Shown here: one piece after another, positions 27,135 through 35,914 of the stretch | Numbering within the stretch: the first letter of the stretch is position 1 | Layout of the letters: every line of letters starts with the position of its first letter | Source: an uncultured Alphaproteobacteria bacterium | GTDB taxonomy: Bacteria; Pseudomonadota; Alphaproteobacteria; Thalassobaculales; Thalassobaculaceae | NCBI GenBank assembly: GCA_902589475.1 | Contig: CACITD010000006.1 | Location: forward strand, 1 to 64,000 | Direction: 5' to 3' | Length of the DNA: 64,000 nt | Notes under the pieces: generated by a model | Seen by the model: the letters and a program-made list of their open reading frames with translations, nothing else | Told to the model about the DNA's origin: nothing | Database searches by the model: none | Made by a program: the position numbers and the translations under genes

Positions 27135-27917
27135 ATGCGTTGGGTCAGAGTAAAAACACAGAATGGGCCATCATATGGTATTATTAACAACGACATTATC
27201 TCTCTTGTCCGAGGAAATCTTTTTGAAACAATCGAGCTTACAGGCGAAGAAATCAAGCTGGCCAATGCCAAAATTATGGTGCCGTTGGAACCCAAAACTT
27301 TTTATGCAGCCGGCTTAAACTATGCGCAACATGTTATAGAGCAGGCTAAAGCAAACAATCGAGAACCCAACATCCCAGATGAGCCGCATGTTGGTTACCG
27401 AGCTAATAATGCTTTGATCGCAGATGGCGAACCAATAATCAAACCCAACGACTCCTCTGAAGAGTTTCAATATGAGGGTGAGCTGGTCGTTATAATTGGT
27501 AAGAAAGGAAAAAACCTAACGGAGGATGAAGCACTCGATATTGTTTTTGGATATAGTATAGGCAACGACATAAGTGAACGAAAATGGCAGAGGGAAGATA
27601 GAACGATGTGGCGGGCAAAAAATTCAGATACTTTCAAACCTCTCGGTCCTTGGATTGAAACTGATGTAGATCTCAATAGCTTAACAACAAGAGTGACGGT
27701 GAATAATCGTGAAGTGATATCTTTTAAAACAAACAGCATGATCTTTGGGGTGAAAAAGTTCATAAGTACCATGTCTAAGTATTTAACCTTGGTTCCAGGG
27801 GATATGATCTGGATGGGTACGGAAGGCCACTCAGAAAACTTGAAGATAGGAGATGTGTGTAAGGTTTCTATTAGCGGTATAGGTACGCTAAGCAATCAAA
27901 TCATTGCGGACAAATAA
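27135..27917 (+). CDS. Fumarylacetoacetate hydrolase (FAH) family protein
   Basis: A 260-aa FAH-fold hydrolase or isomerase acting on 2-keto acids from ring-cleavage pathways. Metal ligands are seen in YEGELVVIIGKKG (two Glu) and GNDISERKWQ (Asp), and the C terminus contains PGDMIWMGTEG, the typical PGDVI-TGTP-like loop. The track starts at a TTG. The ATG at 27135 is preferred, with GGAG six bases upstream. Possible substrates include acylpyruvates and 2-hydroxyhepta-2,4-dienedioate. It converges on the flagellin gene. Confidence 0.88.
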   Translation: MRWVRVKTQNGPSYGIINNDIISLVRGNLFETIELTGEEIKLANAKIMVPLEPKTFYAAGLNYAQHVIEQAKANNREPNIPDEPHVGYRANNALIADGEPIIKPNDSSEEFQYEGELVVIIGKKGKNLTEDEALDIVFGYSIGNDISERKWQREDRTMWRAKNSDTFKPLGPWIETDVDLNSLTTRVTVNNREVISFKTNSMIFGVKKFISTMSKYLTLVPGDMIWMGTEGHSENLKIGDVCKVSISGIGTLSNQIIADK

Positions 27918-27971
27918 TGAATACGCAGAACATCTTGGGAAGGCACAAATCCGCCCAAAATTTGATTATTC

Positions 27972-28799
27972 TTATTTGAATAATTTAATAACACTACTCG
28001 GGTCGCCATTTGATATGGCTAAAGTTTGCCTTGATAATTGAGTTTGAATACTCTGGGCTGTAATGCGAACGCCTTCACGTTCAACATCACTTTCCAATAT
28101 ATTACCAAGATTCTTAATTAGCGTCTCATTGAAATCTTGGAGACTTCTTTGCCTTAAACTAACCGCTTTATCGGCTCCTCCTAACGTCGTGCTTGCTTCT
28201 GCCAAAGTTGCTTCTAATAGCTTAAATTCACTCTGGAGGATTGAATTTGGATCATTTATCCTGCTGCCATTTTTTATTGCCGCAGATAACGAATTAATCG
28301 CTGATCCGAGAGAGGATTGAGATGTTATAATTAAGTTCTCACCAGTTGCCGTTGCGACTACATTTAAGTCTTCGCCATTAGCACTAAGGAGATTAACAGA
28401 ATTAAACTCGCTACCCCCAATGAACCCCTCTGCTTGATTTAGTAAATTTTCAAGGTCAGTTGTCAGGGCTCTCGTCTCGCTTTCAGAATTATTGGAGTTT
28501 GCTAAGGATATAAGTTTATCCTGAATAACCACCGCTAGTTCTGAAATGTTTTTTACTCCGGCTTGAGCCACGGCCACAGCACCGCGCGCATTTCCCAGAT
28601 TTTGTGTCAATATTGAAGATACTCTTAATTTACTGCGAAAAATTTGGTCTGTAATCTTATTGGCAGTGATTGACTTTTCAGTTGCACTTCCACCCAAAGC
28701 CAAACGGTTTATTGCACGGTTGGACGGCCTTTTGTCCGAGTTTAAACCTCTTAAAGATTTAAAAAACTCAGAGCTTCCTGTTAACGGAGTGATAGCCAT
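27972..28799 (-). CDS. Atypical flagellin-like protein
   Basis: A 275-aa protein with the flagellin D0/D1 helices at both ends and a short middle. LRVSSILTQNLGNARGAVAVAQAG resembles the N-terminal D1 helix, and LSRQTLAISNGDPSSVIKLFK matches the flagellin C terminus that forms the inner filament core. The usual N-terminal start and the INSAADDAAG-type segment are replaced. The protein is therefore either a minor flagellin, a hook-associated (FlgL-like) protein or a divergent filament subunit. No export chaperone or other flagellar gene adjoins it. The start ATG has only a weak ribosome site. Confidence 0.75.
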   Translation of the reverse strand: MAITPLTGSSEFFKSLRGLNSDKRPSNRAINRLALGGSATEKSITANKITDQIFRSKLRVSSILTQNLGNARGAVAVAQAGVKNISELAVVIQDKLISLANSNNSESETRALTTDLENLLNQAEGFIGGSEFNSVNLLSANGEDLNVVATATGENLIITSQSSLGSAINSLSAAIKNGSRINDPNSILQSEFKLLEATLAEASTTLGGADKAVSLRQRSLQDFNETLIKNLGNILESDVEREGVRITAQSIQTQLSRQTLAISNGDPSSVIKLFK

Positions 28800-29000
28800 A
28801 AAAATCTAGTCTCTAGAATAGCAACCGTATCGACATTTTAATATCTGACAAACAACATAATTAAGGTTTTGGATTGAATCAACAGAAGTAATACTTTTTA
28901 CTAATTTGGGATAATTAAATCCATAGATGATATATGTGCAAATCAAGTTACCTCGGCATCTAAATTGAGAACCCAATATCCTTTCGGAAGATGTATCACC

Positions 29001-29879
29001 ATGAAATTTTCTCTACATTTTGGAAACTTGATTTGCCCTGACCCAACTGAGGCAAAAAGATTAGCAATCGCAGCCGAAACCGCGGGTTTTGAATCTGTCA
29101 TCGCCGTTGAACACGTTGTAATTCCTTCAAATTATTCTACAAAATATCCTTACAGCAAAACAGGCCGATTGCCGGGGGACGAAAAGACAGATTGGCCAGA
29201 TCCACTTGCATGGCTAACATTTATTGGAGCAGTTACCAAAAAATTAAGGCTAATAACAGGAGTTCTTGTTCTTCCTCAACGTAATCCCGTCATACTAGCA
29301 AAGCATCTTGCAACAATTGACAGGTTAACAAGTGGCCGTATTGAGCTTGGCATCGGGGTGGGATGGTTGAGAGAAGAGTTTGATGCTCTAAATGTAGAGT
29401 TCAGTAACCGCGGCGAGCGAACGGATGAATATATAGAGGCTATGCGAAAATTATGGCAAGAAGACGCGGCTACATTCAAAGGAAAATTCATCAACTTTGA
29501 TGGCGTGAATTGCAACCCAAAACCTATCTGCAAAAACCTACCAATAATCATCGGCGGCCATTCCGCAAGAGCCGTCAAGCGTGCAGCAGAATTTGGCGAT
29601 GGTTTTTTCCCAGCTACTGGAATGCAAAATGACCTTGAGTTCATTTTGGGTTTATTGTGGAAAAAAATGGATGAGATAGGAAGAGAGCCAGAAGAAATAG
29701 AAATAATGACAGGTTGCCCGGAACTTTTGACAAGCCCATCTGAAGAGGCATTGAAGGAAATAAAAAATAAACAAGAGCAAGGAATTCACAGACTTGTGGT
29801 ACCTTTGGATGGTTTATTACCCGAAATGGAGACAAACATTCTTCGTTTTGGTGAGGAAATCATTAAAGAGGCTCAATAA
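29001..29879 (+). CDS. LLM-class (luciferase-like) oxidoreductase
   Basis: A 292-aa TIM-barrel enzyme of the bacterial luciferase superfamily. LRLITGVLVLPQRNPVILAKHLATID and RIELGIGVGWLREEFDALN are diagnostic segments, and PIIIGGHSARAVKRAAEFGDGFFP is the C-terminal flavin/F420 region. Members use F420 or reduced FMN, and the cofactor cannot be decided here. The track starts at a TTG; the ATG at 29001 fits the family N terminus MKFSLHFG. It may accept reduced flavin from a flavin reductase, but none is adjacent. Confidence 0.85.
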   Translation: MKFSLHFGNLICPDPTEAKRLAIAAETAGFESVIAVEHVVIPSNYSTKYPYSKTGRLPGDEKTDWPDPLAWLTFIGAVTKKLRLITGVLVLPQRNPVILAKHLATIDRLTSGRIELGIGVGWLREEFDALNVEFSNRGERTDEYIEAMRKLWQEDAATFKGKFINFDGVNCNPKPICKNLPIIIGGHSARAVKRAAEFGDGFFPATGMQNDLEFILGLLWKKMDEIGREPEEIEIMTGCPELLTSPSEEALKEIKNKQEQGIHRLVVPLDGLLPEMETNILRFGEEIIKEAQ

Positions 29880-30008
29880 AATGGCCTGCATAAATTTCTT
29901 ACTTCAACTTTACAAGGTAAAAATATATTAGATAAAATTAGGATAATTATATTTTAGCCAATTTTCAAAGGTACTCCGTAATTGACTTCTAATTTTTAGG
30001 AAACAAGA

Positions 30009-30878
30009 ATGCCCCAAGACAATGTAGGAAACATCAGAGAAAAAGCACTAGAACCACTTAAAGTTTACTGGCAGCCAGGATGTTCTAGCTGCCTAAAAAC
30101 AAAAGAGTTTCTTTTGGAACATGGCGTAGCCTTTCAATCCGTAAACGTATTGGAAGATGATTCTGGGTTTGAGGAGCTCAGGGCTTTAGGTTTAAAGCTC
30201 GTCCCTATCGTAGCTAGAGGTAAAAACTGGGCCAACGGTGCGGTTTTTAGAGACGTCGCAAGAGTGGCCGGGTTTGAATATGGCGGGCATAAAATGCTCC
30301 CGCCAGAAGAAATTAAAAATAAAATAATAGCCATTCTAAGCGCGGCGCTTAGGTATTTGGATCAAATCCCAGAAAACAAATTGGACGAAGTACTCCCCGG
30401 GAGGCCACGATCCTATCGGCAACTTGTTTACCATGTATTAAGCATTCCAAATGTTTTTCTAGACAGGGTTGAAGATGATGCTCCATATACTTATGAGGCG
30501 TTAAAATCAATTTTGCCTAGTGAGATAAATAGCACAGGTGCCTTAATTGAATTTGGCAATCAGGTCATAAGTCGGTTAAATGCTTGGTGGGACAGAGAAG
30601 GGAATACCACTGACTTTTCTCAACCTGGAAATGTTTATTATGGCGAAGTAACGTTGCATGAGGTCCTAGAAAGGACGGGATGGCATTCGGGACAGCACAC
30701 CCGTCAAATTATTCTTTTGCTAAAAGAAAAGTTAAACATCGATCCAGACGGTTTGCTAACAGAAGACGATTTCAATGGATTACCTATGCCTAAAAATATT
30801 TGGGACAATGAGCGATCGTTCGGCGAAGGTTCGTATTCATCGCAAGCCGAAACCTGGGAAGATACTAAAACGCGTTAG
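30009..30878 (+). CDS. Glutaredoxin-DinB domain fusion protein
   Basis: A 289-aa two-domain protein. Residues about 15-90 form a glutaredoxin-like domain with an active site CSSC in WQPGCSSCLKTKEFL and a cis-Pro segment LVPIVARG. Residues about 105-250 look like a DinB-type four-helix bundle with metal-ligand His in YHVLSIP and WHSGQHTRQI. DinB-fold proteins include bacillithiol/mycothiol-type thiol transferases, so a thiol-redox link is plausible, but the function is unknown. The start ATG is behind AGGAAAC. The AtuA-like operon follows after 116 bp on the same strand. Confidence 0.8.
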   Translation: MPQDNVGNIREKALEPLKVYWQPGCSSCLKTKEFLLEHGVAFQSVNVLEDDSGFEELRALGLKLVPIVARGKNWANGAVFRDVARVAGFEYGGHKMLPPEEIKNKIIAILSAALRYLDQIPENKLDEVLPGRPRSYRQLVYHVLSIPNVFLDRVEDDAPYTYEALKSILPSEINSTGALIEFGNQVISRLNAWWDREGNTTDFSQPGNVYYGEVTLHEVLERTGWHSGQHTRQIILLLKEKLNIDPDGLLTEDDFNGLPMPKNIWDNERSFGEGSYSSQAETWEDTKTR

Positions 30879-30994
30879 AAACCTCACACTTTATGCGTGG
30901 TATATGAAAATGATTAATCAGAATGGAGACAAAACTGACCTTGCAAAGCAGTTGTACATTTTATTAAAACTTATATTTCATTAAGGGTCGAATC

Positions 30995-32389
30995 ATGCGT
31001 CCAATCAAAATCATGGCAGCATCCGGAATGCTTGGCTATGGCTTCACCGAAAAGGCTTTCAATCACGGACTGAGTTTAGGTATCGATCTAATTGCATGCG
31101 ATGCTGGATCGGCAGACCCTGGGCCCTATTACCTAGGCAGTGGTACTCCGTTTGTATCCAGAATCGCTGTGAAGCGCGATCTATCATTGATGATAAGGGG
31201 AGGGACACAAGAAAAAATCCCCGTATTTATTGGGTCCGCAGGAGGAAGCGGTTCAGACAAACAGGTAGACTGGACGCTTGAGATAATTCGTGAAATCTGT
31301 AACGAACAAAACATTTATCCCAAAGTGGCAGTTTTAAGAACTGAGCTCAGGCCGGAACAATTAGTATCAAAAATAAATTTGGGAAAAATTAGCCCGTTGG
31401 GCCCTATTAAAAATTTGAACGAAAAGGATGCTAATCAAACCCACAAAGTCGTCTCCATGATTGGCGCGGAACCGTTCCAGCAGGCGCTTGAGGAAGGAGC
31501 TGACATCGTTATCGCTGGCCGTTCTAGTGACGCAGCAATATATGCAGCTCTTCCTCTAATGAGAGGCGCTGATCCTGGATTGTCTTGGCACATGGGGAAA
31601 ATAATAGAATGTGGTGCTCAAGTAATTGAACCACGAGAGGGTCAGGATTGTGTGATCGGAACCATCTACCATGATTATTTCACTATCGAACCGGGACATC
31701 CGGATCGTCGTTGCACTAGAACGAGAGTGGCAGCTCACACTTTATATGAAAACCCAAGTCCATACGAACTTAAAGAACCCAGTGGAACGTTAATTACAAA
31801 ATCCGCAACTTTCGAGCAAATAGATGACAGGGTCGTAAGGGTATCAGGAAGCAAATGGGAACCGTCAAGTACATATACCGTAAAGCTAGAAGGGGTAAAA
31901 AAATTAGGATTTCGAACAGTTTTTTTCGCGGGGACTCGGGATCCAATACTAGTAAGTGGAATAAATAATTTTATCGAAGCCTGCCAAACAAGAATTGAGA
32001 GAGATTCAAAAGCTATTGGCATTGACAAAGAAGACTACATGTTAAATATCAAAGTCTACGGGAAAGATGCCGTCATGGGAGCGAATGAACCACTAAGTGA
32101 TCATAATGCTCATGAGGTGGGCATTTTGGTTGATGTTGTAGCCAACGACCAAGATACAAGCAAGGCGGTTTGCGCAAAGGCGCGGTATAGTCTTCTTCAT
32201 ACCGATTTTCCTGGCAGAATGTGCATCTCTGGGAACTTAGCCATCCCTTTTTCGCCCTCCGATTTATCGGCAGGCGAGGTCTATGAATTCAACATATGGC
32301 ATATTATGGAATGCAACGACCCAATGGAACCGGTTCGAATGGAGCTCATTATACCAAATGATCCTCCAAAAGTGAGGCTCAATGGCTAA
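30995..32389 (+). CDS. AtuA-family protein (DUF1446, acyclic terpene utilization family)
   Basis: A 464-aa protein with the DUF1446 hallmarks: an N-terminal CDAGSADPGPYYLGSG, PVFIGSAGGSGSD, and the central ADIVIAGRSSDAAIYAALP. AtuA is required for citronellol/geraniol catabolism in Pseudomonas, but the biochemical reaction of the family is unclear and most members occur outside terpene pathways. ATG with AAGGG upstream. The next gene (DUF4387) overlaps it by 8 bp, the usual partnership for this family. No atuC/atuF carboxylase or citronellol genes are in view, so a terpene role is doubtful. Confidence 0.85.
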   Translation: MRPIKIMAASGMLGYGFTEKAFNHGLSLGIDLIACDAGSADPGPYYLGSGTPFVSRIAVKRDLSLMIRGGTQEKIPVFIGSAGGSGSDKQVDWTLEIIREICNEQNIYPKVAVLRTELRPEQLVSKINLGKISPLGPIKNLNEKDANQTHKVVSMIGAEPFQQALEEGADIVIAGRSSDAAIYAALPLMRGADPGLSWHMGKIIECGAQVIEPREGQDCVIGTIYHDYFTIEPGHPDRRCTRTRVAAHTLYENPSPYELKEPSGTLITKSATFEQIDDRVVRVSGSKWEPSSTYTVKLEGVKKLGFRTVFFAGTRDPILVSGINNFIEACQTRIERDSKAIGIDKEDYMLNIKVYGKDAVMGANEPLSDHNAHEVGILVDVVANDQDTSKAVCAKARYSLLHTDFPGRMCISGNLAIPFSPSDLSAGEVYEFNIWHIMECNDPMEPVRMELIIPNDPPKVRLNG

Positions 32390-32696
32390 ACTTCATGAAC
32401 TAGCAAAGGTCATTCGGTCAAAAAATGCTGGTGCGCTTTTGCTAACTCTAGACATAATGTTCGATAATGAAGAAGCGTACCGCACAGTTTTTGATTCAGG
32501 TGTGCTGTCTCCTCGCAAGATAGCTTCGCTGTATAACCTCAGCGACAATCAAGTTGAAGTTATCGCTTTTGAGGTGGCTTTAGCAATTAAAATCACTATT
32601 CCGCGACACACCACTGCTGGATCTCCTGGAGATAGTGATGTCTATGGAGCACAGCAACACGCTCCTCTGTTAGACTTAGAAATTACATCTGGCTAA
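32382..32696 (+). CDS. DUF4387 family protein, partner of AtuA-like protein
   Basis: A 104-aa protein recognised as DUF4387 by LHELAKVIRSKNAGALLLTLDIMF at the N terminus and IPRHTTAGSPGDSDVYGAQQHAPLL at the C terminus. This domain is often the neighbour of, or fused to, DUF1446 proteins, which supports a two-subunit enzyme. It overlaps the AtuA-like gene by 8 bp (translational coupling). Function unknown. The 59-aa ORF follows after 11 bp. Confidence 0.85.
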   Translation: MAKLHELAKVIRSKNAGALLLTLDIMFDNEEAYRTVFDSGVLSPRKIASLYNLSDNQVEVIAFEVALAIKITIPRHTTAGSPGDSDVYGAQQHAPLLDLEITSG

Positions 32697-32707
32697 CCGA
32701 AGATAAT

Positions 32708-32887
32708 ATGATCACGCTCAACCTTCATAATATTTGTCAGGTGCCAGCTTTACTATTCAAGATCATAAGCCAAACTCAAGACTGGCGACACATAAGAGCT
32801 GCCAGAACGAGAAAAAATTGTTTGCCGCAAAGACTTGATGAGAATGCCCCAAATTACTACCTTATATCAGAGGGTGGATTTCGATAA
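32708..32887 (+). CDS. Small ORF (59 aa) linked to yggT-like gene by TAATG
   Basis: This ORF was too short for the track. It begins MITLNLHNICQVPALLFK and ends SEGGFR. Its stop overlaps the ATG of the YggT gene as TAATG, and it starts 11 bp after DUF4387, so it fills the space between two coding genes with tight coupling on the downstream side. Not recognised: no signal peptide, some basic charge (RAARTRKN), two Cys. It could be a genuine small protein or a leader ORF for yggT translation. The alternative is chance, as no similarity can be claimed. Confidence 0.4.
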   Translation: MITLNLHNICQVPALLFKIISQTQDWRHIRAARTRKNCLPQRLDENAPNYYLISEGGFR

Positions 32888-33174
32888 TGTTCGCAATAAT
32901 ACAATTAGTTGATTCTTTAATAAGCCTATATTTGTGGTGCCTTTTTATATTTGTTATCCTAACGTGGCTCATTCACTTCGGCGTTGTTAATACACAAAAT
33001 CGACTAGTTTATTTGGTTGTTGATTTTTTATACAAAATCACTGATCCCATCCTCCGGCCAATCAGGAATATTTTACCAAATCTTGGTGGTATCGATATAT
33101 CGCCAATTATTTTGGTATTAGCATTGATTTTTATTCGAAACTTGATCGTAGTGGATCTAGCCAAACTGATGTAA
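32887..33174 (+). CDS. YggT family integral membrane protein
   Basis: A 95-aa inner-membrane protein. Two hydrophobic segments (about 5-30 and 70-90) flank the family core LVYLVVDFLYKITDPILRPIRNILPNLGGIDISPIIL, which is diagnostic for YggT. The role is not firmly known; the family is linked to osmotic stress tolerance and to cell-division or membrane-organisation functions in different lineages. It is followed after 217 bp by folD, an arrangement I associate with alphaproteobacteria, but the DUF167 gene that often sits between them is missing here. Confidence 0.9.
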   Translation: MFAIIQLVDSLISLYLWCLFIFVILTWLIHFGVVNTQNRLVYLVVDFLYKITDPILRPIRNILPNLGGIDISPIILVLALIFIRNLIVVDLAKLM

Positions 33175-33287
33175 TGTCTAGCTAAAGGCCGACTATCGGG
33201 ATGCATACTTTGAGCGGCCTATAAAGAGCCTAAGTTCATCATTTATTAGACGAACAAAAGACTCATCAATAACATACCACTAAGTTA

Positions 33288-33371
33288 ATGCGCAGGAATT
33301 TGATCTACTTTTTCCTTGTAATTTTTTTGGTTTTATTGGTTCATCAATATCACTATCAAGAAAATTTATAG
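33288..33371 (+). CDS. Possible 27-aa single-pass membrane peptide
   Basis: In the 217-bp gap between yggT and folD, an ATG at 33288 opens a 27-codon frame: two Arg, then about 15 strongly hydrophobic residues (LIYFFLVIFLVLLV), then a polar tail. This has positive-inside topology like small bacterial membrane proteins. The ribosome site is poor (only AAG upstream). The rest of the gap holds no other feature that I can see except the folD ribosome site. Confidence 0.25.
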   Translation: MRRNLIYFFLVIFLVLLVHQYHYQENL

Positions 33372-33391
33372 AAATTGAAAGGTGATTTCCC

Positions 33392-34279
33392 GTGGCAAAA
33401 ATATTAGACGGCAAGATCTTCGCTAAAAATTTAAGAGATGAATTGAAGGGTATCGTGTCCACTTTGCGAGAGGAATATGGCAACGTCCCGGGTCTTGCTG
33501 TAGTACTTGTTGGGGATAATCCAGCCAGCGAAGTATATGTTCGAAACAAAGGTATCCAAACCAAGGAATGCGGGATGCGTTCATATGAATATAAGCTGGC
33601 CAGCACCGTAGAGGAAGATGATCTTTTAAAAGTAATTAAACAACTAAATGACGACCCAGAGGTGGATGGGATCTTGGTCCAACTTCCCCTTCCCAATCAT
33701 ATAGATTCACAAAAAGTTCTTGATTCTATCGATCCTGAAAAGGATGTGGACGGGTTCCATATAATAAACGCAGGCCGCCTCGCCACAGGTGGTGACGCAC
33801 TTGTGCCATGCACACCGCTAGGATGCCTTTTGTTATTAAAAGATTATTTTGATGAACTAACTGGAAAAAATGTAGTTGTGATCGGTCGCTCTAATATAGT
33901 TGGGAAACCCATGGCCGCCTTATTGTTGAGAGAAAGTTGCACGGTAACGATCGCTCATTCTAAAAGCAACAACCTCGAAGAAATTTGCCAAAGGGCCGAT
34001 ATACTGATTGCCGCGGTTGGAAAACCGGAAATGATTACGGAGGATTTTATTAAGAAAGGAGCGGTGGTTTTAGACGTTGGTATAAACCGCATCCCGGCAC
34101 CGGAAAAAGGACCTGGTAAAATGAAGTTGGTCGGAGATGTAGCATTCCACGAAGCTACAAATCAGGCAGAAGCAATCACTCCTGTGCCGGGGGGGATTGG
34201 CCCAATGACAATAGCCGTGCTACTAAGAAATACGATACAAGCAGCATGCCAACGCCGGGCGTGGAAATGTGATTTGTAA
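33392..34279 (+). CDS. folD: Bifunctional 5,10-methylene-THF dehydrogenase/cyclohydrolase FolD
   Basis: A 295-aa cytoplasmic enzyme that interconverts 5,10-methylene- and 10-formyl-tetrahydrofolate using NADP. Family signatures are the [11 protein letters not shown] region with the catalytic Lys, [11 protein letters not shown], the Rossmann loop GRSNIVGKP and the C-terminal [12 protein letters not shown]. The GTG start is preceded by AAGGTGAT at good spacing. The HDAC-like gene follows on the same strand. Confidence 0.95.
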   Translation: MAKILDGKIFAKNLRDELKGIVSTLREEYGNVPGLAVVLVGDNPASEVYVRNKGIQTKECGMRSYEYKLASTVEEDDLLKVIKQLNDDPEVDGILVQLPLPNHIDSQKVLDSIDPEKDVDGFHIINAGRLATGGDALVPCTPLGCLLLLKDYFDELTGKNVVVIGRSNIVGKPMAALLLRESCTVTIAHSKSNNLEEICQRADILIAAVGKPEMITEDFIKKGAVVLDVGINRIPAPEKGPGKMKLVGDVAFHEATNQAEAITPVPGGIGPMTIAVLLRNTIQAACQRRAWKCDL

Positions 34280-34307
34280 AAATCCAAAAATTAGCAAAGC
34301 TCTTTCT

Positions 34308-35354
34308 ATGAAAATATTTTTTTCCCCGAAAACACAAAACCACTCACCCAAGACCTTCATAAGTCGAGGTCACGTCATTGAAAGTCCAGAAAGAGCAGAG
34401 AGAGCCGATATATTAAGAACTGCCGCCAAGAATGCCGGACACACAATTACTGAAATTTTTTCAGAACATCATCATTCCGCTTTAGATATTCATGACGAGG
34501 CTTACATAAGTTTTCTCAAAAACGGCTGGCAGCAGTGGTCGATTTTGGACGGAAGCAGTAAGGAAATTATTCCTAATGTTCATCCAGGTAGAAACATGAA
34601 CGCAAATCCAAGTGCAATTGTTTCAGCCGCTGGATACTATCAGGCTGACACAGCTTGTCCCATCGGGGAAAAAACTTGGGAGGGAGCCAAAGCCTCGGCA
34701 GATACCGTGATAGCTGCAGCCTCTTATCTGCTTGATCGACATAAGAACAATGAACATGAGAACTTTGTTTACAGTCTTTGTCGTCCACCTGGACACCATG
34801 CTTATGCGGACCAGGCGGGAGGCTTTTGCTTCCTTAATAACTGTGCAATTGCCGCAAATTTCTTTTTAAAGCAGGGATTAACAAAGATTGCTATTCTTGA
34901 TGTCGATGTTCATCACGGAAACGGCACGCAGGGTATTTTCTATGAACGTTCGGATGTATTGACTGTGTCTCTTCACGGCGATCCATCTGAATATTATCCG
35001 TTCTTTGCAGGTTATGAAGAAGAAGTCGGTCTTGCCAATGGCAAAAACTTTAATATCAACTTCCCTCTCTCCAGGGGTACAGCTGATATTGAATATATGA
35101 GGGTCTTACAAAAAGCTCTAAGAAAAATAAAAGACTTTAAGCCTCAAATACTAATTATTGCGCTTGGTTTAGATGCGTCAGAAGAAGACCCATTAGCCTT
35201 TTTAGCATTAACGACAAAAGGGTTTTTGGAGCTTGGCAAGGTAATCGCCAGTGCGAAGTTACCTACTATTATTGTGCAAGAGGGGGGGTACATATCGCCT
35301 ATCCTAGGTGACAATCTCACCGCCACTCTTAAAGGATTTGAAAACAATCGGTAA
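34308..35354 (+). CDS. Histone deacetylase family protein, acetylpolyamine amidohydrolase-like
   Basis: A 348-aa zinc amidohydrolase of the HDAC superfamily. RPPGHHAYADQAGGFCFLNN carries the two active-site His, and DVDVHHGNGTQGIFY carries zinc ligands Asp and His; the third Asp lies in ALGLDASEEDPLA. The architecture and the long N-terminal loop resemble bacterial acetylpolyamine deacetylases, which remove acetyl groups from acetylputrescine, -cadaverine or -spermidine. The ATG at 34308 (MKIFFSP) is preferred over the track GTG, which overlaps folD. The second homologue is at 57572-58501. Confidence 0.87.
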   Translation: MKIFFSPKTQNHSPKTFISRGHVIESPERAERADILRTAAKNAGHTITEIFSEHHHSALDIHDEAYISFLKNGWQQWSILDGSSKEIIPNVHPGRNMNANPSAIVSAAGYYQADTACPIGEKTWEGAKASADTVIAAASYLLDRHKNNEHENFVYSLCRPPGHHAYADQAGGFCFLNNCAIAANFFLKQGLTKIAILDVDVHHGNGTQGIFYERSDVLTVSLHGDPSEYYPFFAGYEEEVGLANGKNFNINFPLSRGTADIEYMRVLQKALRKIKDFKPQILIIALGLDASEEDPLAFLALTTKGFLELGKVIASAKLPTIIVQEGGYISPILGDNLTATLKGFENNR

Positions 35355-35374
35355 GCCTATTTACGGTGAACGCG

Positions 35375-35911
35375 TCAAGTAAGTCGAAACTTTTCTAAGG
35401 GTAAATAAATAGAGCCCTCCTTCTTTGAAATGCTCTCGAAAAGTGTGAAGCTTTCAATCCGAAAAGATCTTGTTTTAAACAGATTGTTAAATGCAATAAA
35501 TCCGGCTGTGTCTTCTGGGCGCACATTTTTAAGTCTTGCTAGTGTTACGTGTGGGCTAAACTGACGTTTGTCTCTTGGTATTCTATTTATCTGCAGACAA
35601 TTTTTTATCTTACTATGCAGAGAAAAGAGGCTTGGCTCTTCTGCAACGCCAACCCAGATAGATTTGCTCCGACCCTTTGACGTGAAATGATTTATACCTC
35701 TCAACTGCATGCAAAATGCATGGGCAGCCAGACGGCTTAGCACATCTTCTAAATCTTCTAGTAAAATATTTGAAGCCTCGCCAATATAACTCAAGGTTAA
35801 ATGCAAATTTTGCGGCGGCACCCATCTTGCTCCTCTTAGACCAGATTGTAGCTCTGTCAATTTTACCACTATATCACTCGGGAAATTGAGCGCGATAAAG
35901 AGTCTTTTCAT
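35375..35911 (-). CDS. thpR: RNA 2',3'-cyclic phosphodiesterase ThpR (LigT family)
   Basis: A 178-aa 2H phosphoesterase. The paired catalytic motifs HLTL (about residue 37) and HVTL (about 121) are both present, with the family N terminus MKRLFIALNFP and ARWVPPQNLHLTL. The enzyme opens 2',3'-cyclic phosphate ends and can ligate tRNA halves in vitro. It starts 3 bp from the stop of the GDSL esterase on the same strand, so the two are cotranscribed. It converges on the HDAC-family gene. Confidence 0.9.
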   Translation of the reverse strand: MKRLFIALNFPSDIVVKLTELQSGLRGARWVPPQNLHLTLSYIGEASNILLEDLEDVLSRLAAHAFCMQLRGINHFTSKGRSKSIWVGVAEEPSLFSLHSKIKNCLQINRIPRDKRQFSPHVTLARLKNVRPEDTAGFIAFNNLFKTRSFRIESFTLFESISKKEGSIYLPLEKFRLT

Positions 35912-35914
35912 ATC

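Noticed and set aside
30775-30984. 69-aa plus-strand ORF overlapping the end of the glutaredoxin-DinB gene
   Set aside because: It runs mostly out of frame through the 3' end of a well-supported gene, and its remaining part has no recognisable pattern.
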